Positions 1 through 11,366 of a DNA stretch of 64,000 nt are shown here, in pieces. Position numbers and translations under genes: made by a program. Position 1 is the stretch's first letter; each line of letters begins with the position of its first letter. The notes beneath the pieces were generated by a model that searched no databases, had not been told where the DNA came from, and was given only the letters and a program-made list of their open reading frames with translations. This DNA comes from Anseranas semipalmata (lineage: Eukaryota; Chordata; Aves; Anseriformes; Anseranatidae): assembly GCA_013399115.1 (NCBI GenBank), contig VXAA01000920.1:496323-560322 (forward strand). The letters run 5' to 3'.

Positions 1-94
1 GGGGGATGTTAACCACGTACAGCAAGAAGATAACCAGCAAGACAAAGGCAGTGTTTATTTCTCTCTCCAGTTTTATATTCTTCCATACAAGGCA

Positions 95-516
95 ACCTGG
101 AGATAGTCCTCTGGAGGGCCAATGAGAGCATAATGGGTCCAGAACATACACCAGGATAGGCTAAAGGAATCAAATTTATTTAGCTGGAGAAAAAAGTCCA
201 AAAGAGGGCTGTCCTTCACTGCCTAATGGGCATCATAGAGAAGATGGAAGCAGATAGTTCTCAGAGACATGCAGTAAAAGGACAAAAGGCAATGAACCGT
301 CCCACATCACAGAAAGGGACATTTCAACAAAGCACTGGAAGGGGGGGCAGGGAAGCAGTGAGATCTCCTTCCTTTGAGATTCAGAGAATGCACCTGTTAC
401 AAGGCCCTGAGCAACCTGATCTAACTTATGAAGTTGGCTCTGCTTGAGCGGGGAGAAGAACTAGATCATTCCCATAGGTCCCTTCTGACCTAACTTTTTC
501 TAAGGTTCTATGACTC
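95..516 (+). mobile_element. CR1 LINE 3'-end relic (older copy)
   Basis: This is a 5'-truncated non-LTR retrotransposon fragment of the avian CR1 family, in plus orientation. From memory of the CR1 3' region I can follow these landmarks in order: a stretch like the end of ORF2 (GGATAGGCTAAAGGAATC, then TTTATTTAGCTGGAGAA), the GACAAAAGGCAATG segment, the GTGAGATCTCC region, then GGCTCTGCTTGAGCGGGG, ACTAGATCATTCCCATAGG and TCCCTTCTGACCT, ending in a decayed TTCTATGA octamer near 505-512. Many substitutions and small indels mark it as old. No intact reading frame remains, so it is non-functional. The left edge is uncertain by tens of bases because homology fades upstream of about 95. CR1 usually makes no clear target-site duplication, and none is seen. 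Confidence 0.82.
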
Positions 517-2119
517 AAAATCCCATAAGCCTAGAGAGCCTAAAGCCCATGTCATACATGAACTCAGCCTCTCTACCCTTACTGGTGCAGGATCCAGTAG
601 GTAAACTCTACCCACAGCTAGTATCTGGGGGTAACGGGACTGTCCATGCTTTTGGAAAAAGCAACACCTATAAAGCAGTTGTAGCACTTCAAAGGCACTT
701 TGAATTAACACCCCTAACCTTGCACGAAATATTGTAACCCCGGAACAACTCAGTCCAGTTCAAAAGAGGGTTGCTCTGCAATTCTTTTTCTGAAGCTTCT
801 GGAGGAGCAAGCCAACATACAGGAAAAAAAAAAAAAGAGAGAGAGAGAGAGAAAAAGAGAGAACGTGTGGCCAAGAGAACAAGCAGGAGGGGACTGACTC
901 AATAGTCAATTGATTAAGGCACTGAAGTGAGTGAAAAAGAACTGGTGACGATTAGAAAAGGGGAAGATCAGAAGGTGTCTGCTCCCCAGCATATTCACAC
1001 ATCTTATATGTGAGAATCATCAACTAAATGATCCAGGAAGAACAGAAAAACACCTGGGTCTTCTCTTCCAGTTGAGATTATTTTTGTATCTGTTCCCCAG
1101 TGAATCATAAAGGGAAAGAAATATAAAGGGAGAGAAAGTGAAAATTTACACTGAAGAAGCTGGAGGAGTGAATTCTGTCCATTTTTCAGCCACAAACTGT
1201 CAATGTGATACAAGACCAGTCACTCAAACCAACATTTCATGGGCAGTGAGCCATAACAGGAGTACTTTTCTTGACACCCTGAGGTCTAACACTTCCAAGT
1301 GCACCATAGGCTGGAGCCTATGTGAACTGTATTTCGAATATACAGGTTACAGTTATTTAATACTCCAGGACCACTCACTGCTCCTGGGACCAACTGCATG
1401 GAGGGCCTCTGTCCATACTATCCAGTTCAGCTTCCAAAACAGTATGGACTTCTCCACAGTGTCTACCAGAAGTAGCTCCTGGCCTGGCTTGACTCCTGTG
1501 CTCAGCAATTATCTGAGAGGAATTGTCATGAGCCAAAACCATGTCAGGAACTGTTCTAACAATTTAGAGCAGGGTTCGAGTGATCACCAGTGCATAAGGC
1601 ATAGGACAACACATGAAACAATAAGAAAAATTAAGATATTGAATAAATGGTTGTGACGCAGATTCTGTCCTCACTTAGTAAACAATAGCTTTCCTCTGCT
1701 ACTTTTCCAAATTAGTCCTTCAAGTATTACCTTCTTCCTTTCTTTTCTGAGCAATAGAGTAGGTATGTGAGATAAGACCACAGAATGCTGCTGATCAAAA
1801 TCAATGAGAGTCCCTATATTTCCTTTAATCCTCCTTCTTGTCTTCTTTATCTGTTGTGGCATTCATCTCTTATTGTGTAGCATGAAATCCAGTCAGAATC
1901 CAACCCAGGCTAGAATTGCTTTGTAATAAATAATAAAGATTTTCTAAAATGGTAAAAATTATTTTGAACAGCTATTTTTGTTTCTAAGACAGTTTGGTTG
2001 CTTTAAATTATTGTCCTTAAATTTACACTTGGTTTTGACTCTTAGTTCAGGAAGTCTGCTCTAAATATTTTTAATACTGATTTAGATCATCAAATAGGAA
2101 ATATCTTGCAGTTCCCTGT
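517..2119. other. Non-coding interval with no recognised gene
   Basis: This is AT-rich sequence between the CR1 relic and the first LTR. It contains the A/GA tract at 824-862. A 172-codon frame at 1138-1656 (plus) opens with GTG rather than ATG, has no recognisable domain and lacks convincing splice signals, so I do not call it a gene. Confidence 0.6.
824..862. repeat. A-run followed by (GA)n
   Basis: A 13-base A-run at 824-836 is followed by alternating GA to 852 and then a degenerate purine tail. It is a homopurine microsatellite. Confidence 0.9.
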
Positions 2120-3188
2120 TGTGGTGGTTTCATATCAACAGGCAGCTAAACTCCACCACCACTGCTCTCTCACTCCCCCTCCTCAAAGGAAGAGAGTGAG
2201 AAAATATGATGAAAAAGGGCTCCAGGGTTGAGATAGGAACAGGGAGATCACTCACCAATTACTGTCATGGGCAAAACAGACTCAGCATAGGGAGATTAAT
2301 ATAATTTATTGCCTATTGATAACAAACTAGAGTAGTAAGAAACTAAAAGCCAACTAAAAACACCTTCCCCCATCCACTCGTTTCTACCTCCTCCCTCTGA
2401 GCGGCGCAGGGGAACGGGGAATGGGGGCTGTGGTCAGTCCCTAACGCTGTGTCTCTGCCTCCCCTTCACGGTCACTCTCTGCCCCTGCTCCACGTGGGGT
2501 CCCTCCCACGGGATGCCGTCCTTCCCAAACGGATCCTGCATGGGCTTCCCACAGGCTGCAGCTCTTCCAGAACTGCTCCCATATGGGTCCGTACCACGGG
2601 GCCCATCCCTCAGGACCAAACTGCTCCAACATGGCTCCCCCATAGGCGGCAGCTCCCGCCAGGCCTCCTGCTCCTGCATGGGCTCCTCTCCACAGGCTGC
2701 AGCTCTGGCCTGGGGCCTGCTCCTGTGGGGGCTCCCATGGGCCGCAGCCTCCTTCAGCCCACATCCACCTGCTCCATGGGGGCTCCTCCATGGCTGCAGC
2801 GTGGAGATCTGCTCCGTGTGGTACCAGGGGCTGCAGGGGGACGGCCTGCTCCACCATGGGCCTCTCCACAGGCCGCAGGGGAACTTCTGCTGCGGTGCCT
2901 GGAGCCCCTCCTGCCCTCCTTCTGCACTGACCTTGGTGTCTGCAGGGCTGGTTCTCTCTAATTTCTCACTCCTCTCTCCCAGCTGCTGTTGCACAGAAGT
3001 TTTTTCCCTTTCTTAAATCTGGCACCACCAACTTTGCTCACTGGCTCAGCTCTGGCCAGTGGCGGGTCCCTTTTGGAGCCGGCTGGAACTGGCTCTGATC
3101 TGACATGGGGCAGCTTCTGGGCTCTGCTTACAGAGGCCACCCCTGCAGCCCTCCTGCTACCAGAACCTTGCCACATAAATCCAATACA
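2120..3188 (-). mobile_element. Full-length ~1.07-kb LTR of an avian endogenous retrovirus (solo)
   Basis: Read on the minus strand the element starts TGTATTGGATTTATGTGGCA and ends ACCACCACA, giving the TG...CA termini of an LTR. I recognise the overall order from a common neoavian LTR type: a GC-rich 5' half, a TATA-like TTTAAG (plus coordinates about 3010-3020), a GGAGCAG-anchored minisatellite, the GGCGCAGGGGAACGGGGAATG block on the plus strand at 2401-2421, an AATAAA on the minus strand (plus 2305-2310), then a U5-like end. The plus-strand flanks are CCTGT (2115-2119) and CCTCA (3189-3193), matching at 3 of 5 positions, so at best a decayed target-site duplication. No gag, pol or env sequence adjoins it, hence the solo LTR call. 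Frames of 186 and 142 codons (minus) and 170 and 167 codons (plus) inside it are by-products of the GC-rich minisatellite. The family name is not certain; ERVL-like is most likely. Confidence 0.85.
2485..2890. repeat. Minisatellite inside the LTR (CTGCTCC-anchored units)
   Basis: The plus-strand motif CTGCTCC (or a close variant) recurs near 2485, 2573, 2621, 2668, 2717, 2769, 2809 and 2846, usually followed by a YRTGGG-type word and a CCACAGGCTGCAG-type word. Unit spacing is about 37-52 bp where units are clear. The first interval, 88 bp, covers two units with a diverged anchor near 2536. The array is imperfect and GC-rich, and it explains the long stop-free frames on both strands. Confidence 0.8.
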
Positions 3189-3756
3189 CCTCATTCAGGG
3201 GATAGGTCTGAATAGTGGTTGAGGTATCTCCAAAATCTCTAATTTCTACCGTTTCAGTAACAGTTAACATGAGACAAAAGGCAAGGTCAAGAGACATTGC
3301 CTTCTGACTGTCAGGCTAACAGATCTCAAGCCTTTATACTGCCTCCAGTTTTTCCCAAAACATATTATTCTTGGAGATGGCAGAGGCCCTGCTGCAATGG
3401 AGAAACTTATGACTGCCTTAGATCTCTTTTAAGCTAACCTGCAATGCGTAAGCCAATAGGCCAAACATATGTTGAATAAAGGGGTGTCATTTCTCTGCAA
3501 AAGCCATGTTTAGACTATAATTGTAGACCTGTCAGAACTCAGGCACTGAGCATTCTTGTTCCTGCTCCACGATTTCACATACCAGCTGGGAGGCCAGAGA
3601 GATCGAGCATACCCTTCCTCAAGGCCTAGTGTACCACGATGGAAGAGGAACTGTAGATGCTTCACTCAGTCAGAAATATCCCATTCTGAAGGAAGAACCT
3701 CTCATGTAGAGAGACATAAAGGAAAACTCTTTTGTGGTGAAAAAACACCAACTATT

Positions 3757-3791
3757 TAAAATAAATAAATAAATAAATTAAAAAAAAAAAA
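3757..3791. repeat. (AAAT)n followed by poly-A
   Basis: Five or so AAAT units are followed by a run of A. It is a simple repeat with no clear retroposon attached upstream. Confidence 0.9.
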
Positions 3792-4388
3792 TGTTTTTTG
3801 GGAAAATCAAAGTAGATCTCTACAAAATCCTAATCATCCGGGCTGCCAGCTGCTGGGGAGCCAAATGGGTTGTAAGCCAAGTAGCTGAGGAGCCATCAAT
3901 TCAGACAGATTAGGAATGTGTCAGCCTCAGAAGCTGGGCATACCAGTGAGCCCTTGAAAGGGAGAAGCCAGGCAGCTCAGCAGGCTCAGCTGGCAGAAAC
4001 CATTAGCTTCTTTATCATCAACATTTTTTCAGTAGGAATATCTTTCAACAGATTTTCAACCCTCTCATTCTCGGAAAGCCCAACAATGATGCTGCTAAAT
4101 CACCCTAACTCTGCCATGTGTGATCAGAGTTAGGAGGATGGAGCTCAACTTCATAAAGGGGAAGCAGAAGGCTGGGAAAACTCCTTTGTCTCTAAGAAAG
4201 TGAGGTACCATCTCTAAATGCCAAATAGTCTTTGCTTCTTATACTATGGTAGAGAATGTGCTTCTCAGTAGCAGATAATTTTTTAGCAGGGACTGTTAGG
4301 ACTGTGATAGAACAGAAGATGACCTATCCTATTCTATTTGGCAGCCCTGACCAGAGCAGTTCCCTCCCCTCCAGTAGGAATGAGGCTG

Positions 4389-4393
4389 GCCCC
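4389..4393. repeat. Target-site duplication, left copy (GCCCC)
   Basis: GCCCC directly abuts the TGTGGTGG terminus of the solo LTR and is repeated exactly at 4985-4989. A 5-bp duplication fits ERVL-type integration better than the usual 4 bp of class I or 6 bp of alpha/beta-like elements. Confidence 0.8.
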
Positions 4394-4541
4394 TGTGGTG
4401 GTTTTACCCTGCTGGGCAGCTGAACTCCACCACAACCGGTTTCTCACTCCCCCTCTTCAAAGGAAGAGGGGGAGAAAAAAAAACTCACAGGTTGAGATAA
4501 GGACAGTTTAATTAGAGAAGAGGAGGAAAAAAAAAACAACA

Positions 4542-4559
4542 AATATATATATATATATA
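4542..4559. repeat. (AT)n inside the LTR
   Basis: Nine AT units lie within the part of the solo LTR between the TATA-like box and the U5 end. The tract probably expanded after insertion. Confidence 0.9.
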
Positions 4560-4726
4560 CAAGCAAAGCCTGTGCGCAAGCACAGAGGAAAAGAGAAAAC
4601 AAGTGATTCTCCCACCAACGAGCGATGCCCGGCCACGTCCTGGGACGCAGAGCCTCAATACCCGCAGTGGTTGATCAGAAGGACAGACATCTTCGCAACG
4701 AGAGCCCCCCCCTTCTCCTTCCCTTT

Positions 4727-4755
4727 CCCAGCTTTTATTACTGAGTGTGACATCA
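4727..4755 (-). promoter_or_regulatory. LTR U3 promoter elements (CRE-like and TATA-like)
   Basis: Reading the minus strand, TGATGTCA (plus 4748-4755) differs by one base from the CRE consensus TGACGTCA. It is followed by AATAAAAGC (plus 4731-4739), a common substitute TATA box in avian LTRs. The spacing and order suit a U3 core promoter driving transcription leftward. Activity is inferred from motifs only. Confidence 0.5.
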
Positions 4756-4984
4756 CATGGTATGGAATATCCCTTTGGTTGGTTTAGGTCAGCTGCCCTG
4801 GTGATGTCCCCTCCCCACTTCTTGCCCACCCCCACCTACTGGCTTTGGGGGAGTCTGGAGAGAGCCTTGGTGCCGTGCCAGCACTGCTCGGCAGTAGCCT
4901 AAACAGTGGTGTGATACCAGCGCTGTTCTAGCTACAAGGGCTGCTGCAGGGAAAGTTAACTCTATCCCGGCCAGACCCAGTACA

Positions 4985-4989
4985 GCCCC
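4985..4989. repeat. Target-site duplication, right copy (GCCCC)
   Basis: An exact copy of 4389-4393 lies immediately after the TACA terminus of the solo LTR. Confidence 0.8.
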
Positions 4990-7900
4990 TCCTATGAACT
5001 CAGAGGCACTTTGGAGGTCATGCTGCATTGATCTATGAAGTGGCCCTGTTGCAGAGGTTTGGGGCATTCACTACTCAGGGTAGATTTGAATGAAAAGATG
5101 CAGAACAGCTGAGTAATTTTAGCTTTATTCAGATTATATCCTCTTGCCAACTTCACCAGCTTCTATGTCTTTCTTTAATAGGAGTTTCCTCACTTTGCAT
5201 GTTGACTCAGAGCTGTTACAAGGGCAAAATATTCTTTAGGCTTATGGGCAGTGTGTGCCTGATAGGAGTGACTGCAGGAGGATATTTTGTATTTCACCTG
5301 GACCAAGGCGAAGACAGTTTTGTTGGAATCCTAGACCCACTGAGTCCAAACTTTGCTGTTATCATAAACTGCCAAGAAGACAGACTATCCATGATATTGC
5401 TTCAGTGGGATGGGACACAGATTTATCATGTATGACCACATCATGAGCAAGTCTTTCAAGGCTTGCCCTCACCTTCCCTCCTTCTATTTGACCCTTCATC
5501 CTGCTTTCTCCTTTCTCCCTAACACCTGATTCTCTCTAGAAATCATATTCTGTACCAAGGACTGATATTCATCTTCATCTCACACTCAGTCTCTGTTCTT
5601 TCAATGGCTGCAATCTCTCTGAATTCATATTATTCTCCATTTTAGGCCAAGAGAAGGCCTGAAGCTCAAAAATCAATAGGGAAGTGCAAGAAAAGTAGCA
5701 CAATCTGGACCTAGCTACAGGCAGCTCCTTTTATCTTCTTGAGATGAAATGTCATTTCTGTAGCAAGTGCCTTTTCATTTGGAATCCATCTTTTCAATGA
5801 TGAAATAACACCTCTGAAAGCACCACATCAGAGAGGATGGTTCTCGGGGGATACAGTGATAATAAGCATAGAAAGTGACAGAGGATAATCTCAGCAAGCA
5901 TTTAGTAAGGTAGGAAGCACAATACCTCTTCAACCTTTGATTAGGCAGAAAACTTCAAACTGGGATTAAGCCAAATCTCTAGCATCCGTGACATCTCTGA
6001 AAGAAGCAACCAGCTGTTGGGGCATACAAAGAGCTAACATCAGAAGTTCAGAGATTCCGAAAGGTCTGGGCATTCTTGTAGAAAGACTTACCCTGGATAA
6101 AATATTAGTATGAAATTAATTTTATTTATTTTCCTCACAGTTCATAGCCTCTGTTTTCCAAAGCCAAGGCAAAAAAAAAAAAAAAATCTCAATTCTCTGA
6201 ATCAATAAAATCTCACTCTTGGCCTTTCATCCTTTTGAAAGATTCCACAACAGTATTGCCATCCGCAGTCTTTTAAACCTTTGAATTCAAGTGGCTTTGC
6301 TCCAAAGGGCATATAGTCCCACAGCTGACATTAACGTGATGAGTCATAATGAGGACCTAAAATTTTGGAAAACCAAAATTCCACTTTTTTCTTGTCTCTT
6401 AAAAAAATGGGAGTACAGCTAAAAATAAAAGGAATAAAAAAAAAATTTACTGTAAATGAGCAGTTCTGCCTCAGCTACCATCAAGCATTATGTTACATTG
6501 CCAGAGCCGTTGCACACCTGGGTGACTTATGTTTCCTTTTAATTTGTTCAATTTCTTGAAAATAAAATGCCTCATTATGTTCTGCAGTAACAGTGGCATT
6601 TCTGGAAGGTGCCCCAAAGTATCTAATCATCACAATACTTTCATTTTATTTCACTAAAATGAACAGACAGGCACAGAGGATATTTAGCTTTTGGCTTTTA
6701 AAGGAACAGTTGGCATTCACAATTTAAAGTATTTCTATTATTTCAGCTAAGATGATTAATAGAAAACAACTGTTGTCTGGCAGATTGCATATAAAACTGT
6801 ACTATTGAACATATCCCCTACTACTATGAAACAAGGAATGTACAACAAATATATCATTATATAGATTTCAGGCAGGGAAGCATCTGCTAAAATTTAAGAC
6901 AAGTAATTGTGTAAAGTTCAAATAATACTAGTAGAAAATCCACCCATTTTGCTAAATCCATCACTTTGAAAATAGAGAGGCTGTTCTCTCACAGTAAAAT
7001 AGATCTAAAAGTAAAATAAAAAAATGAACTTGGCTTTTCTGAGTGTCTTGTGGAAAAAAAAAGACATGCTTTGAGATCAGGTTTGGAAACCAACAGGAGA
7101 ACTGTTTAAATACTGGTTTAACCAGTAGCAGGACGCTATAAAGATATAAATATGTTTGTATCCATTGTTCTTGGATTTATAGTTTCATTTACCATGAACA
7201 TGACTTACACCAAAACAAAATTTAAGCACAGTTTAAGCCTTTATTTCAAACCAGGTGTGGAGTGCCACAGACTTATCAGACACAGAAAGAGGGGGGAGTC
7301 CTATGGATGAGGAACAGAGCCAGGAGATTCACAAAGCCAAGGTGCTCAGTGCTGCATTACACTCTCTGATTGTGTTCAGTGTTGTGTGTCTTAATTTTAC
7401 CATTAGCAACCCCTTGCCCTCATGGCCTCCTACTCCCAGTGCATAAAAACAGGTAAGGATGTCGAGAAAGGGTGCTGCCTGCTGCTCACTAGAGGTCTGG
7501 GGGAGGCTGGCTCTGGGTAGGCATTGTGCCCTGCATATTCTGGCTGGACCAAGGGACAACCAGCATCACAGAGCATGTTGTGGGGCTGTGCTGTACTTTA
7601 TTATGTAAGAGAGGCCTTCAGCTTCAAATACACGGCAATTGGCATGAATTTAAATAAGACACTGAAGGGAATTAGCTGTAAAAAATTAATGCCAGGCGAG
7701 CACTTTCTTAACACAACATGCCCAAACCCCTTGTGTGAAAAACAGTATAGCTGAAAGCAGATATTCATAACATTAAATTAGACATGTGTACACATGATCT
7801 CTGCACTTAGCACATGTAAGCAGTCTCCAGCCATCACACACAGGTATGCACACACACACAGAGACACACACACAAAGTCATGTAATTCAAACACACGCAT

Positions 7901-10599
7901 AATATCATTCTGCTCACTTTTCCCCCATCACACATCTTAAATAGGTCAAAATAATGAAAGCACATACATGAGAATGCACATGAACAGCTGTGCGTGCCAA
8001 ATATAGAACAAGTATATGAGTGTGAATATGATGCATGAGTCTGGATTACCAGAAAATCAAACAAAAATGCAAAGAAATTATATTTAGGATTTCACAATTT
8101 ATCATTCAATATTCCAGCTCCACAAGCCCATTCTTTTTTTCTGTGTGTGTTTAGAGACATTTCCGGATAGCCCAAAACTGTGATATGTTATTAATCTTGT
8201 CCTCAAACTGATATCAATTTATAGTAATACTATTTTAACAATAAAGGTAATGTATGCAACCATTAGCACCAGTAAGGTAGTCTGTACAAAATCTAGTTCC
8301 CATACATTATGCAGAATTTCTGAGTAAAAGTTTCTGTTGTTGCATTGCAATTAAAGTGAAAAATAATGCCCAGTGCAGGTATAAGAGGTATAACCAGAAT
8401 CATTATGTGTGGATACTCATTAACAAGCTATGGTAAGAAAAGGTATGCTTTGCACAGGTTTATATGGAATTTAAGAATTGGAATTTCAATCCTGAAAATG
8501 GGTATTCTTAGTTGGGATTACTTGTGACAATTTTATAGCCTCAGATGTAGTGCCAAGACCATTAAAACTGACAGAGAAATAATCACCGTATTCAAAATTA
8601 GATGCATTTTCTTAGTTTGTTTCTGCTTATCATTTGTGAGCACATCTTCTTAGCTGCTCAGCACCTAAACATATTGAAAGAATATCACAGGAGCTGAATT
8701 CATGTATACCTCTTAATATTAAAGCTCAGTAGCTGTCATTAGCCAGACAGAATGTGTGCTGAATTCATCCTCAAATCAAGTTATGTAGACAAAGTCAGTT
8801 TTCTGAATTCACCATATTAACAGACGTGTATGTCTAAACAAAATAATGCTCTAGAATTTAAAAATAGTATTGTATTTTTTTTCATTTTGGCAGAGGACAA
8901 AGGAGTTGGTGAGATAGCATTTGATAACAAAATTATTACACAGATCTACAAATTTAAGCTACGTAAATAATAAACACCACACCAAATATGTCTTTCTGAA
9001 AATCTAGTGCACATCTTTCCTCTTTGACGAATGTGTTACACATTGTTATTTCAATGTTAATTGCAGTGGAGGCCAGATAGAGGAGCTCAGAGTGCCTACT
9101 GTGCAAGTGCAAATTGTTTGCCCTATTCAAAATCAGTAGTGCTTGACGTGGTAAAGGCTAAATACCGTGAAGAACAGTGAATGGCTTTCAGTCTTCAATG
9201 CTGATAAACAAGTTTATTGTTTCTTTTGGTTTTTTTTTTAGCATTAAAACCTATTCCTGCTAAACCTAGATATACGTCAATCAGTAGTTATATGCAGAGG
9301 AAGAAACTATGTCAATTAGACCTACAGGAGAAAAAGACCAGGGTATTTAATCCATTTGGCCCTGAAAAGAAGTAGTTCATTGGACAGGAAAATTATTGAG
9401 AAAGCGTAAGGAGCATATCTGAGTATTGTTTGTGATTTTTCCTCCAAGGCAGAGACAAAGAAGAGATTTATTACACTAGAGATTTATTTGGGATTGCTGA
9501 AAGCAAAGTGCTAAGGAAGTGCTCGAGAGGCAGGCCTCCTTTCATTTAGGTACAGACTAGACCTGAAGAGCAGCACTTTGGGCTTGCTGTCAGCTCTATA
9601 AGGACAACAAACCAGATCCACAGACAGACAGAAATGAAGAAATCCACAGTCTTTGGTTTGCCACAACCCAAGGCTGGAGACCCAAAAGTAACACAGCACC
9701 TACAGTGAATAAGAGCGGTGGTCAGATGCCTCTGGCTTTCTGAAAGAAGCACAATACTGTATTGCTTAAGAACTAAGCAAGAAAAAGATCATTTTTATGA
9801 TCTTGGTTTATAAATTGTAGTCCAGTTGCAAAGGTGTATGGGCACCAAATTTTTACAGCCCTTCAGGTAACTTTGGAAAGGCACAAGACTTATTGAGAGG
9901 CATAAAGCTAGCCGAATTTCAGAGAATTTGAAACTTGAACTTTTAAAACCCCAGGAAATTCTCAATTCTGGGCAAGTCCCTTTTCAGATATTAGGTGTGC
10001 GGATTTCACAGCAGCAGCAAGAAATTGTCACTCCTGCTATGGGCATTGATAGGCATGATTCCCTTTGAGCTAGGATGGGTGTTTCTGGGCTGAGCTTTCA
10101 TCCGTCTTCTGGGTTTCAGATTAAAAATGGCGGATTTTCCTGAATTACCACCAGCATATTATATGAATTCATAGCTGACTGTCATAAAACACTGCTTACT
10201 TTTAAATCACATACTATGTTCAAAACTACAATCAGAACTTCACACTCCTAACATTCCTCTTACAGGTCATTAGGAAGGTCTTTCACTCACCCCCATACAC
10301 TAGCTTCTGTGTAGTAAGTCCTATGTTTCCCTTCCGCTTACATACTTCATTTGAAATTCTACAAGGACCCTTTAATACATAGTTTATATTCCATAACATT
10401 ACAGGACATTTCTTTTCAACTTTTATTTTCCAGCTGGAGAGCATTTTTAAAAGGATTGCTTGCAATTTTGTTTTCAGTTTACACATATCAGGACATCATA
10501 ACACATCTGCACTTCATACTTCTCAGCAATTGTTTTAATGGAAATAAACATGATGTACTACAAGTGAAAGTCCTGGGGAAATGAGACAACAAAGACCAG
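4990..10599. other. Non-coding AT-rich interval
   Basis: No gene, RNA or transposon is recognised in about 5.6 kb. Small simple repeats are a 16-base A-run at 6171-6186 and a CA-rich tract at 7834-7875. All frames are under about 80 codons. A 78-codon frame at 5199-5435 starts with ATG but matches no family I know and has no clear splice context. Confidence 0.6.
7834..7875. repeat. Imperfect (CA)n microsatellite
   Basis: Interrupted CA/ACAC stretches span the interval; the longest pure run is near 7849-7860. It is a potential Z-DNA-prone alternating purine-pyrimidine tract. Confidence 0.85.
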
Positions 10600-11366
10600 C
10601 TGTGCCTCGGATGAAAAACTTCTCAGGAGAGAGTTCTTTCTGTAGCCTGCCCTCTCCCTTAACAGCCTCTGGGCAACCTCCCCTCAGCTGAACCCCTAGG
10701 CTTCGTCTATCAGCTACCTCAACCCTACCACTTGGTGAGGACTCAGCCTTACCAAAGGACCTCCAGCTCTGGCCAAGATGAATAACTGATCATCAGATAA
10801 TTTTTTTCATTGCCTAAACCTTCCCTATACAGCCCCTTTACAACCCCACCACAACCTGGACCACTTGGCTTTGTGCCTTTGCTAACCCTAGCTGCAAACC
10901 TAACTCATAGAGTGATCAGAGACTTCTCAGGGGACAATATCTTTGGTTGCCCAAACCATCTCTTGGAAGCCCCTTTGCAGCACTTCCTAACTGGATTCAT
11001 AGGCTTTGTCTTTCTCCTAACCCTAAAAGTGGCTGAAGTTTTAAGCCCAGGAAACCCTTGCCCCGGCCAAAATGAAAAATTCTTAGGGGAGACTAATTTC
11101 TGTTGCCTAAACCTTCCATGAGCAGCACCTTAGCAGCCCCTCTTTAACTGGATCCCTGCGCTCTATCATCTTCATGACAGTCATAGCTCAACCCTAAACC
11201 TAAACACTAGCTAAGCCTTAGACCAAGATCCCAAAACAGAAAAAAAAAAAAAAAAAGGCAAACAAACAAACAAAAAAGAATTGGTTTGTCAGCCTAATTG
11301 CTATTGCACTGCTGTGGCAGATCTAGGTATTTTCTCTCTCCTAGCTGCAGTCCCAACCATAACCCA
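10600..11366 (+). repeat. Satellite-like tandem array, left arm (plus orientation)
   Basis: Four to five diverged units repeat the same word order: TTCTCAGGGGA, then TTGCCTAAACCTTCC, AGCCCCTTTGCA, AACTGGATCC, GGCTTTGTCTTTCTCC, and often AACCCTAA. The AGCCCC-type anchor falls near 10662, 10840, 10968 and 11122, giving a period of roughly 130-180 bp. A further unit at about 11281-11366 is badly decayed. An A16 plus (AAAC)n insertion at 11241-11277 interrupts it. The 103-codon frame at 10810-11121 lies wholly within the units and is not a gene. I do not recognise the family; it could be an avian satellite or a tandemly multiplied transposon fragment. Confidence 0.8.
11241..11277. repeat. A16 with (AAAC)n
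   Basis: A pure A-run to 11256 is followed by AAAC units. It sits about 100 bp left of the orientation switch of the satellite-like array. Confidence 0.9.

Larger units (their letters stand above)
3189..4393. other. Non-coding interval between the two LTRs
   Basis: About 1.2 kb of sequence with no retroviral coding remnants and no gene. It holds an (AAAT)n plus poly-A tract at 3757-3791. The missing internal retroviral sequence and the different lengths and sequences of the flanking LTRs show that this is host DNA, not a provirus body. Confidence 0.65.
4394..4984 (-). mobile_element. Solo LTR (591 bp), avian ERVL-like, with intact target-site duplication
   Basis: On the minus strand it begins TGTACTGGGTCTGGCCGGGA and ends AAAACCACCACA, with the TG...CA termini of an LTR. 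I recognise the order from a widespread neoavian LTR: GGGATAGAGTTAACTTTC, GGTGGGGGTGGGCAAGAAG, AAAGGGATATTCCATACCAT, a CRE-like element, and an AATAAAAGCTGGG box that probably serves as the TATA element. A U5-like end closely resembles that of the LTR at 2120-3188. A perfect 5-bp GCCCC duplication flanks it, showing it integrated as its own event and later lost its body by LTR-LTR recombination. A dinucleotide (AT)n at 4542-4559 lies inside it. The 107-codon minus-strand frame at 4512-4835 is not a gene. Being nearly complete with an exact duplication, it is probably younger than the other repeats here. Confidence 0.9.

Noticed and set aside
1138..1656. 172-codon open frame (plus)
   Set aside because: It opens with GTG, no domain is recognisable, and one or so frames of this length are expected by chance on six frames of 64 kb.
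2120..4984. Idea that the two LTRs flank one provirus
   Set aside because: They differ in length and inner sequence, the interval between them has no retroviral coding sequence, and the second has its own target-site duplication.
5199..5435. 78-codon ATG frame with a protein-like look
   Set aside because: I could not match it to any family, there are no convincing flanking splice sites, and the length is unremarkable.
10840..11210. AACCCTAA words suggesting interstitial telomeric repeats
   Set aside because: They occur once per satellite-like unit and never as tandem TTAGGG hexamers.
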